A stretch of 64,000 bases of DNA. It comes from Mugil cephalus. Taxonomy: Eukaryota > Chordata > Actinopteri > Mugiliformes > Mugilidae. Below, piece after piece: positions 22,195 through 37,100 of this stretch; position 1 is the first letter of the stretch, and every line of letters starts with the position of its first letter. The notes below the pieces were generated by a model. The model did no database searches, was not told the DNA's origin, and was given only the letters and a program-made list of their open reading frames with translations. Where the stretch lies: contig NC_061781.1 in NCBI RefSeq assembly GCF_022458985.1, positions 12,675,501 to 12,739,500 of the forward strand. The letters run 5' to 3'. Made by a program: the position numbers and the translations under genes.

Positions 22195-25100
22195 ATGGAT
22201 ACTTTCTTTTTAGAGGTGAGTTAGCTCACTTTTTCCATACATCAGACACTTTTTTTTTCTTTTTTCTTTTTTTTTTTTTTTTTTAGGAGAGCAGTCTGCT
22301 CTCAGCTAGATTACTTTGGGACATTTGTGGTTTGGTTTGTTGTGGTTTGCCATGATGCGCGTGTGCAGATGAGTTCTTATTTTAACCTTGTATTTTTAAG
22401 CACTTGATAATAAATTAACCACTAAGAAAAAGAAAAACATATATTTCACGTCATGTCTGTGGTCTTTGTGATGCTTCCTCAGCCACTGAAACGTCCTATA
22501 CAGGGCTGGTCCACAGGATGTAGTGGGAACTTGACTTCCCAAGCAAGCGTCTGATGCGTTTAAAAACCACTTAAAATTATCTCTGCTCAGATAAATTTAC
22601 CACAGAGGAACACAAACTTGTCACAGCCTCTCCGTGCCCCAGACTGAATGGGACTTTTCCCTCTTTTGTTGTTTAAATCTGTGGCACACAAAACCAAACA
22701 CTTAATTCCCTGTAAATGCTGAGCATAATGCCCGTACAGGCTGGAAGGATGTGTCATCTGCCAATCTGTCCAAACACAGACACAGACACGCTCACACCCT
22801 CAGAGGCCACGCAAAGACTGGCTGCAGGTCTGATTTGTCATCCCCCTCTGACTCAGAGGAGGGCACACACTCTCCCAGGAAGATACACAATGTGCAGCGT
22901 TGTGAATCTCCTCCCCTCGTCCGCCTCTCGTACCTCTGCTGGTGCCGCGTCTGTCCTCAGGGATGCGCCGCGTTGTGACTCACCGTAGGTTCAAAGGTGA
23001 CTCCTGGATTATTCTTCTTCTTCTCCATCCGAGCTGCTTCAGACTGTCACAATCTCGTTTAAAGTGTCAAAGGTTGCAGCGTTGCAACTTTTCGGATGGA
23101 GTTTTTCATCTCTCTTTTCATATTTAGCTCACGGTCATTAAAACTTGTAAGTGGCACCAGACCTTGTGATGTCGAGATGATATATAAAGGAAGGAAATTA
23201 GTCCCAGAGTCTCGCTAACCTTGAGTTATAGAAATAGAAAGAAATAAGGGAAATCACCAATTCTTGATAACTTAAATCAGCTATCATATTTCATCCCACC
23301 TGGAGTGTTTAATATTCTGTTCTGTAAACCCGCTGAGTAGCGAACAGATGGAGGTGAGCTGGTTTCTGGCTCATAATCTGATTTTAGAGTGATGTGCTGT
23401 GCAGAGGAAGGTTTCTGCTCAGTTGTGACTTGGTGTCCTTGGTCCCGTACGAACTGATTTCATGTGATGTAACCACAAGTGACAGGATTTATATGGAAGG
23501 AACGAACCATGTAATTTGGGCAGAATGTAGCAATTTGGAGCGTGTATGTGATGCTGTCAGAGTTTAATTAAAGATGGGATTTTTTTGTTAGTGTATTCAC
23601 ATGGGATGAGCCCCTTTGACCATCATACATGGAATAGAAAAGATCAGCAGAAAACTGTTGTTTTGTTATTTTCTTCAAATATGTCATTTATGCGGCGTCA
23701 AACTACAACATAGCTATAACGTTAACATGAGAGGGAGGGAGGTCTTGGTTAAACTCTGTGACGCCATAGTCTCAACTGAATATTTATATTTTGGCCTACA
23801 GAAAAGGTCAAACCCTCTACCACTGCAAAAGTTCATTGATAGACAAATGCTACAGTACAAATAAATCTTTTCACATCTGTTATCAGAACTGAGTTGGAAT
23901 AAACAAGCTGTCCTGGTTTTTAAAGGGAGCTTCTGTGTCATGGAAAGCAGCCAATCTCTTGAATGTCACTGCGCAACAGTGTGGATTTAATTAATCGGAA
24001 ATTCTGGAAGTGAACTAAGATGAGGATTAAACTCTGTGAGCACAAGTGCAGCGGGACAAATCGTATGCATGATTCATGGCCGTGAGTCTCCCGGTCTGAT
24101 GTTGACAGCTAGCACAATGTAGATGTCAACACGCTGGTACTATGCCTGGCCCTTTAACTGATTAAACTAGTTCCAAGTTTTTTTTTTTTATATTTCAGAA
24201 GAAGTTTGGGTTTATAGAAATGAACCAGTATTCATGAAGAGTCGGCAGTAATCAGCTGTCCCTGGTTGTGATGATGAATATGGTGACAGGAAGACGTAAG
24301 AGGAGTGGCAGGTACAAGGGCGTGTGTTGTAAGGGTTTACCCTGAAAGCCCATCCTGTCCGTCAGTGCAGATTTGGCTCTCAGGGGCCGACACGCTGTAA
24401 AGCCCTCACCACTTCTGCCCTTACTCCACACCCAATCCGTCCTCTGAATGGACGTGACCCACCAAACACGTAAATACCTGGAGAGCATCGCAAATCCTAT
24501 CACTGTTTCGCAACTGCCGGAATACTAGACTTTCATTTGTCATGGAATAAGCATTGCAAGATAAACATTTCCCTCTTCCTCTCTTTTACCCATTCAGATG
24601 TACCAGATCATACACAAACATTGACACGCTTTGACTATGTGTAACGTCCGGTTGATGAAGTCGAATCCCAGCTATTTTCTAAATTTGGTAATCGCTTCTT
24701 TTACAGCAGCAGCTGCTACACACTGTAAAGCCACACGAGGACCTTTCCACACCCGTTAACTCCTTCCAAGTATTACACACCAGATTCCTTCCTCTCGCAG
24801 AGACTTTGACAGAGGGAATCCCAAATTCCCAGCTTTGACCCCTCAAATTCCCCGGTCATGGCCGCCTGTCATCCTTGCATTGTAGAGCTGTGGTGGCACG
24901 GCTTTAGGTTTCACACCATCGCCACCACCCTCCACACACACACGCAGAGACGCATTCTCCCCATCCTGACACAACCCTCGCAGCCCTATGGGCTTTTTAT
25001 GTCTGGCTCTCTGAAGCCGGAGCCACGCTCAGTATAAAGATTCGGGGTAACGTGAGAAAGGCCAACCTGCTGTAGACGGTGGACTATTTTTCTCTTGCGA

Positions 25101-28100
25101 TGTCAGGGTCTTTTCTGCCCAGTTGTCACTTCCTCCAGCTGCCACTTTAAAGCGTCGAGAATCTGAGATGATTGCTACTCACTTCCATGCAGATGGCCGA
25201 TGGAGGAAGGAAAGGAGACAGGAAGTGAAGTTGGGGCACGTAGAAGGAAGGAAGGAAGGAATGGTTAAAATATGACTAATGGGCCCTGCATTCCTTTGAA
25301 TCTTTCTTCAAACAGCTGTCTTAATTTACAGTTAAACTTCAGACGGTTGTTGTGTGCATTGTCACATATGACCAGGGGATTTTTGAAAAGCACTGTTGAG
25401 TTTAGAGGTTTGTGGTGAATTAACAGGGCCGGTTGTTTCTGATCAAACAGAGGAAGGTATTATTACTCAGGCAGTGGTTTACGTGTGCGTCAGCAGAACT
25501 CCTGCAGCTTTGGCACAATCTGGAGGTGGTTTAATCTGTCACAAGAGCACAGGGGCTAATTACCAACAGCCATTGTCTGACCACGCACCACAAAACACTG
25601 ATAATCCTTTCCCATAATCATCAGCATCAGCATCAGGAGAGCTGGGTTAGCTTTTGAGAAGTAGTTCAATTCGGACTTCTCAGTTAATTTTACAGCATTT
25701 TAAATCCGCTTTGAAACTGCCATCAACTCCGGGACTGCGCTCTGCACCTCGCCTTTTCACCTCCCTAGCTCGTGTTTGCATTTTGTGTGGCTCTATCAGT
25801 AACCTGACCCCCGTCTAGTGAGCTGACCCTCACACATAGGGAACTCAGTGCTGTGATAACCTCCTGCTGACACCATGCTGTTGACTTTAGTTTTATCTGC
25901 TGCATCACCACGCTCTCCAGACAAAGCCTTCTGTGCCTGTAAAAGGGAAATATATCTTGATCTTTCCACAGTTTCTTCACTCAAGACCAATTCATGTTTA
26001 TTAGTTTGTGACGAGAGACAAAAAACACTGTATGGGGTCTGTCATGATCTTGTCTGCACCAGGAGGTAATAAATTTAAAACGATAGCAAGGCGCTTTGGG
26101 AATCAACTATTCTCAGATCATTTGGTAAAAATGAAGCTGTCCAACAATTAGTTGGTTCAGTTTAGAGCTTAGTAGAAATACTGGATACAAGAGCCTGGCA
26201 CACAAGAGGTAAAAGCAAGAAGTTGTGAATTTACATAAGGTGGTGTGTTATAATGAATCTTGACTGAATGTTTTTTCTTTCAATATACAATATAACTTAA
26301 ATAATGAGATTTAGAGGTACTGATAGACAGAGAGGTTGTCTTGCATTTGGATGGAACCAGAGTGACTGTCTCCAGTCTTTTTTGCTAAGCAAATCTAACC
26401 CATGCTAATTTGAAATAATAATAATAATAATAATAATTTTCCTTTTTCAGCTGACCTCACTAAAACTCGATCCAAAACCACAAAAGATTCTCCCCCATGA
26501 GACAGTAATCATACAGTTTTCAACGAACGATCATCACATTTATTTTCATAAGATAATGCTCATACAAAAATCTATCTATCCTTGGTCCAACACCCATCCT
26601 TCCTGCCCTCCCTGTGAGTGTATATCTATCAGTCAGGGTGTGTCCTTCTCTGAAATATGAATCACTTCAGGGCACTTGGTCTAATATTTGCTATTTTGCA
26701 ACATCCCAAACCATTGCAGGCCAAAACTGCAAATTTAGAGTGAATAAATCATACAGTAATGTGTACTTGGAGTCAAAAGAGTCAAAACACAAGCATGAGA
26801 GGAGAACTTAGTTCAGTTGAGTTAACTCAACAGGAAATTCAAAGGAAGAAAAGAGGAAAGATATTTGAGAACTTGTATGGTTTTTAGATAATGAAGAAAT
26901 GTGCAGCATAGTAAAATGCAGCTGGAGCTAGAAGAATGTTAGCTTAGCTTAGCACAAAGACTGAACACATGGGGCCAACACAGGCTCTTTCCAGAGGTAG
27001 AACTGAAAGCTTCCACCAGCGCCCCTTAAGCTCAACAGTTAATAGGTCTCCTGTGTACAAATATGAATTTAATGACTGGATATATAATTTTATGGTGTTT
27101 ATGCACTGGATTATGTTCTAGTGAGCTGCTGCCTGTAGCTTCATATTTACCAAGTGGTATTGACCTCATCCAGTAACACACACATACATCTCATTATTTG
27201 CAGTGACATAATACAAAGATTCTGTCACCAGAGATGTTTCTGAATGATATGTTGTTCATATGACCGAATGTCTCTATGGGCTACTCAAGTTGCTGGTGCG
27301 CCATTAGCGTTTTGCTTATAGTGTCCTTTCTCTTCGCCACATGTCGCAAAGATTTTCGGTAATGTCTCCGTGCTTCTCTGGCAGGTGAAGCCCGACTTTA
27401 ATCCAGATCAATCCCGCCAGATTTGTGAGCATTGGATTTGCCCTGGATTCTTAACCACAGGAAATTAAAGTTGCTGTTTGTCGCCGCTTACCCACACGCA
27501 AAAAAATAATGAATAAAGTGTTGCTTTGGCCTTTACCTTGGCTGCCCCACCTGACAGACATGGTGCCTTGGTAATGAGTGCCGCTCAAATCCTCCAAGTT
27601 CAGAGGTCTCGTCTGGCAGCTTAATAACAGCCAACCTGTGATTTGCTCCCAGCCCAGATGTTGACTTTCCTTTTTTAGTCCCCTATGATTACTCCGCAGA
27701 GAGGCAGCTTATTATGGGATGGACAGCATGTGCGTATGTAACTTACGTTACCCCATGACTTTAGCTGAAACACATTTAAACAGCCATGTGGAATGAGAAA
27801 AAAACTGTATAGTGTTGACTCTTTCGCGATGAGATTGCTGCTACAGTTTTAATTTCGGAGCTAATTGCCAGGACGAACACCCTGCAGGGTTTAAGTACAC
27901 ATCCCACGCTGCATGAGTTGCTGCTGCTGCCATGGGCTGAAGAGTTTGGAGCAAACAACCCAGCGTGGCGCAATCCACAGTCATGACACATTAGCTTTCC
28001 CATCCATTCTCAACCAGTTTTATTAGATGCGAGTGTGTGTGGTTCAGCCTGGAGCTGTTTGAGGGAAGATTCACTGTGATGCTGAGATGGAAGAAGAATG

Positions 28101-31100
28101 TCTACGTATTTAAGACCGCGTATGTTTATCTCTCCCACTTGGACACATTGCAGTACATACTTCACATCTTTCTCATATGCAGCGTAATGACACTCAACGT
28201 TCTCTAGCTAGGGAAAAATTAGATCACTTTTATTTAGTCTTCAGTGAATTGTCAGTGACGTCATGGCAGTGGTTTCACTGTTTTTTGAATTACTTTGTAT
28301 ACAATTCCGGTATGACTAATTGGATTGACCACAGTTACGTAAGTTATCTCCTCTTTCATACCATTATAACTTACCTCAAAAAATCACTAGATTTAAATGT
28401 GACGATCAGATGTATGTGCGTGTAAAATGGATTGTGGAGTTAGTATCTGCTTTAGGATAATTTTCCTTACGGTTTTATGGCTAATTCATCTGGTCTGGGG
28501 CATCCCAATAAGTCAACCGTTTGAGAGTCCTTGTGTTAGTAGTGAATTTCAGGACGTCACATCTCCCGCACTCCATCACTTCCTGTACTTCAACACCAAA
28601 AATCATTGATGTTTTTATTTCTTTTTGGGGATATTCAGAATGACTTGAAATATTTTGTTTTGTCCAAAACTCCAAAATGTTTAGTTCACTACCAAGAAAG
28701 ACAAGGAAGAACGTTCACAGCTGATCGAAGCATCTCTTTCACTCTGTAAATTAATTATTTAATCAATAAAAGAAACACAGTATGCCTTGAGGTACTCCAC
28801 GTCAAATTGTACCGATCTTCAAAAAGAGAAAAGAAATGCTCATGAAGTATGAGCATACTTCTTCTATCCTGCACATTTACCAAACAATACATAGTTCTGA
28901 CAATATGACATGTTTAAAATAAAAATAAAAAACACTGAAGACTGGACAAGCACAAGTTACCACTGAAGGTCAAAGGCAGCGTAACTGGAGCCTGCTCACC
29001 TCACGTAATTATTCCACTGACCTTCCCTCACCACTCCCTCACTGACCGTGGCCCAGATGTCTCCCACAGTCAAACCCACTCCTCCTCCTCCGAGGGCAGT
29101 CTCTTGACAGTCCTGACTGAGCAGCATTCCTGGAATATCTGAAAGACCCCCGCTGTGTGGCCCCATAACAGTCAGATGAGTACAGGGGGGGTTAAATGCG
29201 TCGATGCCAGACAGGAGGGGGCCTGGCAGGTGGTTCTGGAGATATTCTAAATAATGAAGCGCTGCTAGAAATACAATCAAACCTTAAGTAGTCACTGGTT
29301 GTCTCTTCAAATTCTCCGCCTCATCCAGCCGCTCCTTCTCTTGTTAACAAAGTGTAATATTGCAAAGCTCCGGATCATGTCGTTGATCACTCAAGAACAG
29401 TAGTGGAATGAAAATATGTTCAGACAGGATAAGGGTGTAAAAAAGGACACTGTGCCAAAAATCTGTGGCACAGAGTCAAGTGCTCGTCTACTTTTTTGTT
29501 GTGCTCCTGAAGATATAATTTGTTATGCAAATTCTCTTCAATAGACTCATTAGCAACACAGTAGATTAGCTCCGTCAGATGATGAAGGGGAGGCGTCTTC
29601 CAAACACCAGTCCTCCCCAGGCAGTGTGTGTTAGACACACACACCCACACACACTGCCAAATGCACATAATCACATGATCCTACAAAAAATACACAGACT
29701 TGTCTGTTGGTAGATTAATGATGTGATTCATTCAGTTTCATTAAGTGTGGTGATGAATATGAAGAAAACTGCTGCTACGTTGAATGTGTTTGATTTTCAC
29801 TAAGTGGCACAGTGGCTTCTGTAATCATTTTCAGTCTTTCTTTAAATGTGAAAATGATCCGTGGCATCACTGAGCCACATGTCTGGTTGTCTCACAGCGT
29901 TAACTGATGAGGCTGCTGCCTGGAGGCCATCTTCCTTTAACTCTGTTTATAGCTTCCTCTGCAGGGGGCTCAGGCTGTTCATAGGAGTCAAGAACAATTG
30001 ACGCTCTTCCTCCCCTCCACCACGGGGCCGGGGAAGCCCTGTTCCCCATGGGACTCCTCCTACTCCATTAGCTAATTTCTGATCAGCTGCTCTCTCCATC
30101 ATTAATTCATACGTCTTCCAGCGCAGATGTCAAGGTTGCCTTTAATCATCTGATTTCTCCCCCTCAGTCACCCGCCCTGCCCTTATCCCGCCCTCACCCC
30201 CTGCTGGCCCTGGGCATGGGCTGTGCCATGTGCAGCAGCCAGACGGTACAGTGACAGCACGGAAACAAAGAAACCAGAAAAACAGGGATATTGCAGAGGC
30301 GCAAAATTGAATGAATCACTGTTAGTTATTCTTTGCCTTTTCTTTATACTACGTGATGACAGTGGCTTAGTGGTAGCAAAGAGCTGTATGGATGAGTTCT
30401 TGGAAAATCTGTGCAATGGAACACTTTTATTTCCCTCGACAACTAAAGAGACTCTGAGAATGGCACAGTTTGCCCAGTGAGGGTTTTCACCAGAATAGAA
30501 GATACATTTGAACATATGAAATTTACTGTATAAAAGATATTTCTGAGAATGTACAGCTTTTCACCTACTGGAAATTTTGCGGCCAAAGGCCCAGAGGGAC
30601 CTTTGCCAAGATTCCCTCTCCCCACTCGCATTAAGCCTCCTTGTTTAATCTCACCAGCTACTTGGCACAATCCTCCTTGTTCCACTCAGTCGGTGTTCAG
30701 GAGATATCTCTCTACCTGCTCCCTTTTGCGGGACAAAGCAATAAACTACTTCACTGTATTGGTTAAATTGTGTTTGTGGCAAACTTAACTGCTCTTTGTC
30801 ATTCTGTGTAAAGCCATGCTAGCTAATTTTAGTAGCCCCATATCTGAGAAATGTTTTAATCAGAAAGAAACACCAAACAACTTGTTCTAGTTTAATTCAC
30901 AATGTGTTGTTCAGTCTGTGCATCAGAAGCATGGGTTTTTAAAAAGAATATATTAGTACACATAGTGTATTCAGTATTCAGTTTTTTATCTACTGTAAAA
31001 AAATAAAATTAAAATATAAACACAGATGCACGTGCCATTACGCTGTTTGACTTTATTAAATCCAGGCCATTCAGCCAGTGCTGTGGACTGCACATCTGTC

Positions 31101-34100
31101 TGCAGAGTGGTAGTGACTTGGCCTTATGGCTCCCTATTGTTATGAAGATGAGGTCCTAGTATTTGAGGTGTAAATGAAGCGCTGCACAAAAGCCCGATGC
31201 CTAAAAACGAGATGCATTGTTGAACATCTGCTTCTGAATGATGTGCATTGAGAACTCATGCACACTTTGGACAAACACCTCGCAAACTGAATGATAAGTC
31301 AGCAGAAAGGGATGCCGACTGGGGCCTTTCTGTGTGTAGTTTGTATGTTCTCCCTGTGTCTGCGTGGGTTCTCTGCGCGTGCTCTGGCTTCCTTCCACCG
31401 TCCCAAGACACGTTCGTTAGGCTAATTGAATATTCTAAATTGGACGTAGGTGTGTGAGTGAATAGTTGTCTGTCTCTCTGAGTTAGCCATGCGATAGACT
31501 GGTGACCTGTCCAGGGTGTACCCCGCCTCTCTTCCACTGTCAGCTGGGATAGGCACCGGTACCCCCACGACAAGCGGCTACAGAAAATTAAGGAATGAAG
31601 GGATGTGTGTAAACGTGGAAATTTGCAGTGGACAAGTGAAAGCAGCTACAGCTAGAGTTTCTTTTGGACCAGTGTGTTGCTGCTGGATACGTTCCTGTGT
31701 TCCTGTCTAACAAATGATACGCTTGCCAGGAATCCAGCTGGATGTTCTCGGGCATCAGTCCTACCTGCAGGACCGACAGCAGCTCACTGCTGTCTGCGCT
31801 CATTCACCACTCCCTGAAAGTACGCTGTGATCCAAGAAATTAGTTTATCATAACTATTTGCTCAACTGTGTCCAAGTCAGGAGTTAATTAGCTTTCTTTT
31901 GTCCCAGCTGATGCGGTCACCTGATACCGCCTGCACTCATGCCACGCCAGAGGGCTGACAAAGAGCCGTGGCGCCTTGTACTGTGTATACCCTTAAATAT
32001 TTAAGAGACATTCATTAGCAAATCTGTCATTATGCGAGTTGACGAAACTCTAGCCTCCAACTCTGGGATCACGTCATTCAGCCCGAGCGGTTTCTGTGTC
32101 AGAGAGCAAGATGGAGCGCCGGCCTGCGGCCTGTTTCGGTGGTTTGGGTTACTATTGTCAGCCGGTTCTGCCTCTGGAGCGCTTCATGTGCTGCTGGATG
32201 ACATGCAGCATTAAGAATTTGAAATTAGCTTGAGCTGCAAATGTCATGGCAGCAGTTCAGCATCGCTTTTTAATGGATCTGCTAGAACATCTGGCTAGCA
32301 GAGGCACAGGAGTGTAGTTAGCTGACACCTAATGATTAAACCCAGTGGCACAACTGGGCTTCATTACCAATTCAACATTGTACTTTCCAGTGATTATTAT
32401 GCAAGAAGTGGTCACACTGTGTCTCTGGTCTGGAAGGGTTAGTTGTGCTGCAGCAGGTAATTCAGGACAGGAGGAATTAACACAAGCGCTACCCGTGCCT
32501 CTTTGTGTCCCAGCTGGCCTTTGTTTGGGATATTTCCGCCTGGTTAACTCCTGAGCTCTCAGTCAGAGGTGGTTGCCTTTGTCCTGACTTAGTGATGGAG
32601 CTCCCGAGGATGGAGGGGACAAGTGGGAGGAGTTTTGGTCAGACCATCTGTTGCTGAGACAATTCATCTTGACTTTATACCCTTCGTCTTCAGACTCTTT
32701 AGACACTCACTGACACATATCAAGGCACAAACAAATGGTCACCACGTCACAACGAAACACATCACATGTTGGCTCTATTTAATGCTCCAGGCACCGGAAA
32801 ACGTCTCCCCAAGCACATGATTCTGGTTGATAGACCAGTAGACTAAACATCAACAACAACTGTTGAATAGACTATTATCTACGTCTTCAATTATTCACAC
32901 CTTTATTGCTGACGTTTTGTTTTCCCGTGAAGGGAAATTGTGTACGTTTCAGCTAAAATCAGGCATTAGGGCTACCAAATGACCCTTATTGATCCACTTG
33001 AATACATTGGATCATGAATTATTAATTACACTTACCGAGTCCAGAGAAAACACACGATAGCAGTTCTGCTATTTTACGCACTGCCAAAAAAATAAATCAG
33101 TCATTGCCAGATCCAAGTCACGTGCAAAATGAGACTTGCTAGTCTTGTACAGTAGCTCGCTGGTTGGTTTTCCCTGCAAAGTTTTGATTATAGTGGCTGG
33201 TGGGCAATTCTCCAGAGTACAAGTCACTCTGCAAAGATGCTGGTGCAGCAAGCCAAGCCAGGCATTAGAGTCTTTATGGGCCAATTCGTCACTGAGTTTG
33301 GTTTACCATACAGTGTTGACTCACTGAGTGAAGTTTTATGTAGAATCTTAATTAGTCTCTTAATTTCTGTTTTTACAAATGTAAACTGTGTGCCCTGTGT
33401 GGAGATTGTATCTGCCTTTTTTTTTATGAGGCATCCTTTTAAAAAGTCCCTTCATTATGAGTGGAAAACATGTGACTCAGCGATTGAACCTTTCTCTGGA
33501 TTTTTTTTCCCCTTTTAATATTTGCATCATTGAAATTTCTTCAGTGGTGCAATAGTGGATGTGATGTGGAAAACTGCTGGATTTATGAGCCATTCCAGTG
33601 CTTCCCGTGTCACGACATGTCAGCCATTGTGGATCTCTAATCGCTTTATTATTACAACATGCTCTAGTTTATTCTCTTTGTCTGTTTTGTAGTCACGAGA
33701 CAAAATAACCTCCACAAGATGAAGTGCACCAGCAAAATTTCGTCGGAATTCAAGCCCCTCCGCTGTCCAGTTGCATAACACCAGCTGATCTTCTTAAAAT
33801 CTATAGAGTAAACACTATTAATCTCCTCACTGGACTTCTGCAAACTCACGTGAAGAAGCTTTTCTTTGAATAGGCCACACACGGCAAGCTGGTACCAGGC
33901 TCACACGGTCAGTCGCTGGCATGAAAGCTGCCGATCGTCACATATTAAACAGTGCTAATGTGCGGCCACGTGTTGCGGAATACCTCTGTTATATTTGCGT
34001 CCCGATGTTTCTGTTTGTCCGCCTGGATTTCCAGACAATAGGAGGCGGGACATTATCAGCTGCCCGCACCCTTCCTCTTTCTCCCCCCCTCTGCCTCCTC

Positions 34101-37100
34101 CTCCTAATTTACACGACCCCCTTTATCCCACTCACCGGTGTCCCCAGTGGCTTGAGAGCCACATTTAGCTGTGCTCCATTAGCCGACTGAAAGAAGAAGA
34201 AAAAAAAAGAATCCCTGATGATAGAAGTGTCTTTTTTAGACTGCTGGGTTAGACTGAGTGACTCTTTGTGCTGAATCACAAGATAAAGATAGAGACCAGG
34301 ACTTTGTAATGGAATAATTCCCTATTTAATGTTTCTGTGTTTCAGAAGCATCCTGATCTTTGTGCTGACCCTGGTGGCGAGCACATTTGTGCTCCATGAA
34401 TTAGGGTGTGTGCACCCGTGGCAGCCTGTTGTTAATAGTTAATGAGGATTGATGTCTGGAAGTGGTGACCTTGTATAAGGTTTCCTAGTGGAATCCATGC
34501 ATATTGATCTCTTCTGTTTTATGCTCTGTTGGTCGCATGTTTTGCTTATGCTCCATGCTTCCATGTCAGTGGTGCCACTTGCGATGATTAATGGTCGAAT
34601 AGTTGATAATAGACAAACTTCTGTAGGCTACATTTTGCTTGTCACATAAGATGGTAATTAGGCATTAGAGGTTAGATATTTTATCTAAACTCAGTTTAGT
34701 AATTCATTAGGAAATCGACCTGCAGTTATTTATGCATGAGGGGTTGAGAATGGTATCATTTAAACCTGCCAAGGTTCACAATCAGATAGATTTCAACAAT
34801 TTTTGACAAATGTGTATTTAGTGGGCCCCAGGGGCGTCAGGCTGGCGTTTGCTCTCGTCGACTGCCCTCATTGAAACAGTGCCCATTCTATAAGTGTCCT
34901 CCACACACTGTAAGGAAATGACAGTCCGTCTGAGCAATCAGCCTCAGATTCCTGTTTTTGATTCTGGTTACTGAGCTGCTAACAAACATGTCTGGGAAGG
35001 TCAGTGACTCCGCACAGATACACAAACACAGGAGACCTCGCCACTCAGATCATTTGTGGCGCTGGAGTCAGCCGCTGCCAGGAACTGGCATCTGATCCTG
35101 GATGAGGGCGAAAAGTGTGTTGTGGTTTCTTTATTTTTGACAAATATAGAAAAGAAGAAAGGACGGGGAGGCAGGAAAAAAGATTTATATTGATTGATTT
35201 GCTAAAGCGGCAAATGCTCATTCGGGCCCATAACCTTCTCTTTTATGGAGCGAACCAGCCACAGAAGCAAAGACTGAAAGCCTTTTTGACAGCATTACTG
35301 AGAGTATATGAGTGGTAGTTTGAGCCTCTGGCGCACCCTCAGTGTGGAAGCCTGGCAAACCACTTTTTTCTTCTGAATGCCAGAACAAATGTGCAAGCGC
35401 AGTGGTAAGCAATGTTAGAAAAAGGAGAAAATGGAAAAAAAAGATTTCTATTAAAAGATGCAATTGCTCAACCACCTGCATGCCTAGAAATGTTTATTTT
35501 TCTAGATCAAACTTCCACCTGAGCACCAAGAGCATTAGAGGGACTCCTAATATTTGTATGTAATGCAAATGTGCACTGGTTTTGTGTGACGCTTCAATAA
35601 GTAGTGTCCAGATGCTAAGGTTGTTGTGCTGGCTTTTGTGTTGCAGGGGGCCCGTGTCTGGCTGAGACACAAAGAGCAGCTCCTCCCCTCCACTGTCAGC
35701 TCTTGCAGTGATTCGGCTCTGGTCCTCACCACAGACTATGGCAAGGTAAGCAGACTCCTTTTTCACAGATGCCGCCTCTGAGTCACTTCAGACTGTCCTG
35801 AACACTCATCTCCAAAGTGTCTCTGCACCATAAAGCATTTACCCTTTGGTTTATAGGGTTCAGCGTTTCTTCTTTTTTTTTTTTTTCAAAGTGCTTTTGA
35901 AAATCTAACTGATGAACGCACAAAAGTGGCATCATCCGCACACATGCAGTATCCCATAGGCCTTGACTGACATACAGTGTTAAAATGAAACCCACCTTCG
36001 GTTCCTGTTGTCACACACAAGGCTACACTGTTAGGTACGTTGCCCATTGTTAAAACTGTATGTGGGAGAGCTAATTGTTTGCACACATGTGTTTCATCTG
36101 AGGCCCGTACGGCCGGATCAACACCTTTTGTCATAAAGTAAGAATGACAGGAATGGAGTCTCTGTGGCAAGTCATTGGCCCAAGCTTATCTGTTTGGCAG
36201 TGCATGGTGGTCTTTGTGTCTGGAGGAAATCCTGTTAGAGAGAGAGAGGGGAACGGAGCAAGAGAGAGAAAGAGAGAGGGGGCCGGCGATGGACAGTTAA
36301 ATAATTTCACATTCAGATGTCTGTCAGCCATAAACTACAGATCAAACAGTCTCCTCACGTGGAACGCCTTTGTACTGATCAAAATCTATGAGCAGTATAT
36401 ATAATTGTCCACGAGCTCCATACAGTCACCGGCTGCTCAAACATAACCACAGGGTTTTAGAGCTGAGGACCATTTCTGTTGGGAGGGTCAAGACCCACAG
36501 CATCATTTCTACATGAGCTCTCGTCTCAAAGTGGTTCATGTCATATAATTCTTGTGTGGCTGTAAGGATAAAGGTGCATGAACAGATGTGCAGACCAGAG
36601 TCAATTTTCCCACTGAACAAGTGTTGATGTTGACCTCATCAACACTGGTACTGATAATGACGACTCTCGAAAACAAATAGTGTTTCCTCCATGTGTTTTA
36701 GAACAACAATCATTAAGGCTATTTTGAGCTTGAACAATTTTTGATATCCATCCATTGTTGTGGAGTCTTCTAGCCGACCTCTCACTAGACCCATCACTTT
36801 GCCTTCACCTGTAAACCTAGAGGTGAACTTTTAATGGTGCACCGCTGAGAGCACACTACTGCATAAAATCCAACCAGAAGATCCCCGTGGGTGGAGAGGA
36901 ACTCCAGGCACCTCTCTGGAAGCATCAGTTTCATACGTGATGATTGGCATCTACTGCTAAATATTCCACCCAACCACAGACCTTTTGTCAGGCTGTGAAT
37001 CGTAAATGCACCATCACTCTTGTGTATATTGTCTGTCATAACATATAACCCTGTAGGCAGTGAGTGATCACATGAATATGAAATCATGAGTTAGTGATGC

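Larger units (their letters stand above)
22216..35646 (+). other. Intron 1 of the myosin-X gene (13.4 kb)
   Basis: Donor GTGAGT after a seven-residue first coding exon; acceptor TGTTGCAG before 35647. It contains a pyrimidine run at 22238-22285, an (AAT)n tract at 26413-26437 and two interspersed repeats listed separately. No internal gene supported; enhancers are plausible in a first intron but cannot be identified from one genome. Confidence 0.7.
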